A stretch of DNA of 35,719 nucleotides from Robinsoniella sp. (GTDB taxonomy: Bacteria > Bacillota > Clostridia > Lachnospirales > Lachnospiraceae), in contig JAMPFB010000016.1 of the NCBI GenBank assembly GCA_023664735.1, positions 1-35,719 of the forward strand, read 5' to 3'. Below are positions 32,776-35,719 of this stretch, piece by piece. Each line of letters starts with the position of its first letter. Positions within the stretch are counted from its first letter, which is position 1. The notes beneath the pieces were generated by a model that saw only the letters and a program-made list of their open reading frames with translations, searched no databases and was not told where the DNA came from. A program made the position numbers and the translations under genes.

Positions 32776-35412
32776 GTGAAAGCATATGGTGTAAATGAAC
32801 TGAGGAAAATGTTTCTTGAATTTTTTGAAGGCAAGGGACATCTGGCAATGAAAAGCTTTTCCCTGGTGCCTCATAATGATAATTCATTATTACTGATCAA
32901 TTCGGGGATGGCGCCTTTGAAGCCATATTTTACCGGACAGGAAATACCGCCTAGAAAAAGAGTGACTACCTGTCAGAAGTGTATTCGTACAGGAGACATT
33001 GAGAATATTGGAAAAACGGCGCGTCATGGTACCTTTTTCGAGATGTTGGGAAATTTTTCTTTTGGAGATTATTTTAAAAGGGAAGCGATTTCTTGGAGTT
33101 GGGAATTTTTAACGGAAGTAGTAGGAATTGACCCGGACCGATTATATCCTTCTGTTTATGAAGAGGATGATGAGGCATACGAAATCTGGAATAAAGAAAT
33201 TGGTATTGCGGCTGAGAGGATTTTCCGCTTTGGAAAAGAAGATAATTTCTGGGAGCATGGTTCAGGACCATGTGGTCCTTGCTCTGAAATTTATTATGAC
33301 AGGGGAGAAAAATATGGCTGTGGGAAGCCAGACTGTACGGTAGGCTGTGAATGTGATCGTTATATAGAAGTATGGAATAACGTATTTACCCAGTTTGATA
33401 ATGATGGAAAGGGAAATTACTCAGAGCTGGAACAGAAGAATATCGATACCGGCATGGGTCTGGAAAGACTTGCCACTGTGGTACAGGATGTGGATTCTAT
33501 TTTTGACGTGGATACGATTCAGGCACTTAGGCAGAAAGTATGTGATTTGGCTGGAAAGGAATATCGGAAGGAATATAAATGGGACGTATCCATCCGTATC
33601 GTAACGGATCATATCCGTTCTGCAACCTTTATGATTTCCGATGGTATCATGCCTTCCAATGAAGGAAGAGGCTATGTGCTGCGCCGTATTATTAGAAGGG
33701 CAGCGCGTCATGGACGGCTTCTTGGCATTGAAGGGGAGTTTCTTGCCAGATTGAGCAATACAGTGATTGAGGGAAGTAAGGATGGCTATCCTGAGCTGGA
33801 AGAAAAGAAAGATTTTATTTTTAACGTATTGACTCAGGAGGAAAATAAATTCAATAAGACAATCGATCAGGGGTTGAGCATCCTTGGAGAAATGGAAGAG
33901 GCAATGACGAAAGCAGGAAAGAAGGAGCTTTCCGGTAAAGAGGCATTCAAGCTGTATGATACTTATGGCTTCCCCATAGACCTGACTATGGAAATTCTGG
34001 AAGAAAAAGGATTTACTGTAGAGGAAGAAGGATTTCAGGCAGCAATGGAGGAGCAAAAGGTAAAAGCAAGGAAGGCCCGCAAGACAACCAATTATATGGG
34101 TGCGGATGTGACTGTGTATGAATCCATTGATCCGGGTATTACTACGGAATTTGTTGGCTATGACAGATTAGAGCACAGCTCTGAAATTACAGTGCTGACT
34201 ACGGAAACAGAGCTGGCAGAAGCCTTGACAGAAGGGCAGATTGGCACTGTTATTGTGAAGGAAACCCCTTTTTATGCTACAATGGGCGGTCAAAATGGGG
34301 ACAAGGGCATAATTACCACAAAAGAAGGCGAATTTGAAGTACAGGATACTATAAAGCTGTTAGGAGGAAAAGTAGGACATGTAGGAAAAGTCACCAGAGG
34401 AATGTTAAGAGTGTCTGAGGCTGCAAGCTTGAAGGTTGCAGAAGAAAACAGAAGTGCCACCTGCAAAAACCACAGTGCGACTCACTTGCTCCAAAAGGCT
34501 TTAAGAACTGTTCTTGGTACTCATGTAGAGCAGGCTGGCTCCTATGTGGACGGCGAAAGGCTGCGTTTTGACTTTAGCCATTTTTCTGCCATGACAAAGG
34601 AAGAGCTGGAACAGGTAGAAAAAGTCGTAAACGAAAAGATTGGAGAATCCATTCCGGTAGTTACCAGCGTTATGCCTATTGAAGAGGCGAAAAAGTCTGG
34701 TGCTATGGCACTTTTCGGAGAAAAATATGGCGATACGGTGCGTGTAGTGAAAATGGGAGATTTTTCCACGGAGCTGTGTGGCGGTACTCACGTAAAAAAT
34801 ACAGGAACGATAGCAGCATTTAAGATTGTTTCCGAAAGCGGCGTGGCAGCAGGAGTACGCCGAATAGAAGCATTAACCGGAAATGGAGTATTTGCTTATT
34901 ATAATCATTTAGAAGAAGTGCTGGAAAAGGTGGCAAAAACCTTAAAGGCATCGCCTTCTGCTCTAGAAGAAAAAGCAGAACATCTGATGAAGGAGTTAAA
35001 AGCCCTGCAAAGTGAAAATGAATCCTTAAAGAGCAAAGCTGCAAAGGATGCTTTGGGCGATGTTGTGGATAAGGTAATGGAAGTGAAGGGTGTCAAGCTT
35101 CTTGCTACAAAACTGTCCGGCGTTGATATGAACGGACTTCGTGAGCTGGGCGACCAGCTAAAGGAAAAAATAGGTGAAGGCGTGGTTCTGCTGATTTCCG
35201 ATACGGAAGGCAAAGTGAATCTGGTAGCTATGGCTACGGATGGAGCCATGGCAAAAGGAGCCCATGCGGGCAATCTGATTAAGGGAGTAGCTGCCTGTGT
35301 TGGCGGCGGTGGCGGTGGTCGTCCTAATATGGCTCAAGCAGGAGGTAAGAATCCAGCGGGCATTGAAGAGGCATTGACTAGGGCGGTCAGTGTTTTGGGA
35401 GAGCAGTTGTAG
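32776..35412 (+). CDS. alaS: Alanine--tRNA ligase
   Basis: It charges tRNA-Ala and clears mischarged products. The protein of about 878 residues has the class II catalytic domain (FLEFFEGKGH, LVPHNDNSLLLINSGM, GRGYVLRRIIRRAARHGRLL), an editing domain with the zinc motif HSATHLL ... CGGTH, and a C-terminal coiled coil with a glycine-rich DHHA1-type end (GGGGGGRPNMAQAGG). The start is taken as GTG at 32776, six bases after GGAGGAG. A TTG at 32761 would overlap that ribosome binding site and is rejected. No T-box leader is seen in the short gap after the chemoreceptor gene. The gene is intact and followed by a hairpin element. Confidence 0.96.
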   Translation: MKAYGVNELRKMFLEFFEGKGHLAMKSFSLVPHNDNSLLLINSGMAPLKPYFTGQEIPPRKRVTTCQKCIRTGDIENIGKTARHGTFFEMLGNFSFGDYFKREAISWSWEFLTEVVGIDPDRLYPSVYEEDDEAYEIWNKEIGIAAERIFRFGKEDNFWEHGSGPCGPCSEIYYDRGEKYGCGKPDCTVGCECDRYIEVWNNVFTQFDNDGKGNYSELEQKNIDTGMGLERLATVVQDVDSIFDVDTIQALRQKVCDLAGKEYRKEYKWDVSIRIVTDHIRSATFMISDGIMPSNEGRGYVLRRIIRRAARHGRLLGIEGEFLARLSNTVIEGSKDGYPELEEKKDFIFNVLTQEENKFNKTIDQGLSILGEMEEAMTKAGKKELSGKEAFKLYDTYGFPIDLTMEILEEKGFTVEEEGFQAAMEEQKVKARKARKTTNYMGADVTVYESIDPGITTEFVGYDRLEHSSEITVLTTETELAEALTEGQIGTVIVKETPFYATMGGQNGDKGIITTKEGEFEVQDTIKLLGGKVGHVGKVTRGMLRVSEAASLKVAEENRSATCKNHSATHLLQKALRTVLGTHVEQAGSYVDGERLRFDFSHFSAMTKEELEQVEKVVNEKIGESIPVVTSVMPIEEAKKSGAMALFGEKYGDTVRVVKMGDFSTELCGGTHVKNTGTIAAFKIVSESGVAAGVRRIEALTGNGVFAYYNHLEEVLEKVAKTLKASPSALEEKAEHLMKELKALQSENESLKSKAAKDALGDVVDKVMEVKGVKLLATKLSGVDMNGLRELGDQLKEKIGEGVVLLISDTEGKVNLVAMATDGAMAKGAHAGNLIKGVAACVGGGGGGRPNMAQAGGKNPAGIEEALTRAVSVLGEQL

Positions 35413-35459
35413 AAGCTTTCTGGTTATAGAGTTTTATATATAGGCTTATCGATACACAG

Positions 35460-35653
35460 TGGGAGCTGGCAGGGCATAGGATAGTCTTCTGGACCTTGGC
35501 AAAGTCGCCGGCACTTATGCCCCGTACTTTGGGGCATTAGTACCGTTGCAGCTTTGCAGAGCGGGAGCGTGCCCGGAAGACTATCCTATGCCCTGCCAGC
35601 TTCCACCTTCGTATTTTCAAACCTACCCTAAAAAATCGTAACAGTTACGACGA
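35460..35653. repeat. Hairpin-element copy of a second subfamily downstream of alaS
   Basis: The arms 35460-35489 and 35576-35605 (containing CAGGGCATAGGATAGTCTTC and its complement) pair over 30 bp with one G/T-type exception. An inner hairpin ATGCCCC (35517-35523) / GGGGCAT (35531-35537) and an outer GCAAAG/CTTTGC pair complete the fold. The AGAGCGGGAGCGTG block in the right half matches AGAGCGAGAGCGTG in copy B. The end near 35640-35653 contains CGTAACAGTTACG, related to the family terminus. The left terminus and target duplication are not identifiable. It lies just after alaS and could also act in transcription termination. Nothing else is seen in 35413-35719. Confidence 0.65.
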
Positions 35654-35719
35654 AAGAAAAATCCACATAATTTATTTTTTTGTGCAAAATTACGCTTGAA
35701 AATAATTCTAAAATCGCTT

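Noticed and set aside
1..35719. CRISPR arrays, tRNA or rRNA genes, phage structural genes
   Set aside because: No regularly spaced direct repeats, no recognisable tRNA or rRNA sequence and no phage proteins were seen. The repeats present are inverted, dispersed and bear target duplications.

Overview
The window looks like a chromosomal segment of a low-to-moderate GC Firmicute of class Clostridia, most likely family Lachnospiraceae. This rests on gene content and protein style: a roughly 1,400-residue tandem-ATPase acyl-CoA dehydratase activase-like protein, an M16C peptidase, the era-yqzL-like-recO block, dimeric GlyS, a MetA-type homoserine acyltransferase and a BspA-like surface protein. 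I cannot fix the genus.

Layout. 1-4138 is housekeeping: rRNA pseudouridine synthase (RluF-like), ligA and metA. 4139-10640 is an accessory stretch: a coiled-coil protein between divergent repeat copies, an AT-rich leucine-rich-repeat surface protein, an XRE regulator, the frameshifted tail of a large serine recombinase, a RelBE-type toxin-antitoxin pair, and a PadR regulator coupled to an alpha/beta hydrolase. 10688-15289 holds an HPr-like protein converging, through a shared terminator, on the giant Fe-S ATPase gene. 15550-17692 carries an apparently inactive rhomboid-like membrane protein with a zinc ribbon, a degenerate sigma-70-like protein and its overlapping partner. 17969-22723 is a compact export-like cluster: a small secreted protein, two tandem-duplicated membrane-anchored proteins, two FtsX-type permeases and an ATPase. 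23057-35412 returns to conserved functions: M16C protease, DUF4349 lipoprotein, era, a YqzL-like microprotein, recO, a lipoprotein, glyS, a chemoreceptor and alaS.

The most unusual signal is a family of hairpin-forming, MITE-like elements in the intergenic spaces. Two full copies (3011-3196 and 22757-22952, in opposite orientation) share an almost identical core and end motif (GTAACAGTTCAGCC). Each is flanked by its own perfect 8-bp direct repeat (CAAAATTC; GCTCTCAT), which is what transposition leaves. Part of the long arms differs completely between the copies, yet remains self-complementary within each copy. Six further partial or diverged members (1-80, 4151-4273, 4840-5045, 8895-9055, 10505-10640, 35460-35653) make about eight in under 36 kb. 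One copy sits in the metA leader, downstream of a near-consensus promoter. No transposase for them is present here. GTAA ends and 8-bp duplications fit IS66-type mobilisation, which is inference.

Second in interest is the 17969-22723 cluster, which resembles bacteriocin or peptide export/immunity loci in plan but whose small proteins I do not recognise. Third is the sigma-like protein, which keeps core-binding sequence but has lost the promoter-melting aromatics and region 4. All calls are from reading the sequence; no database search was run.
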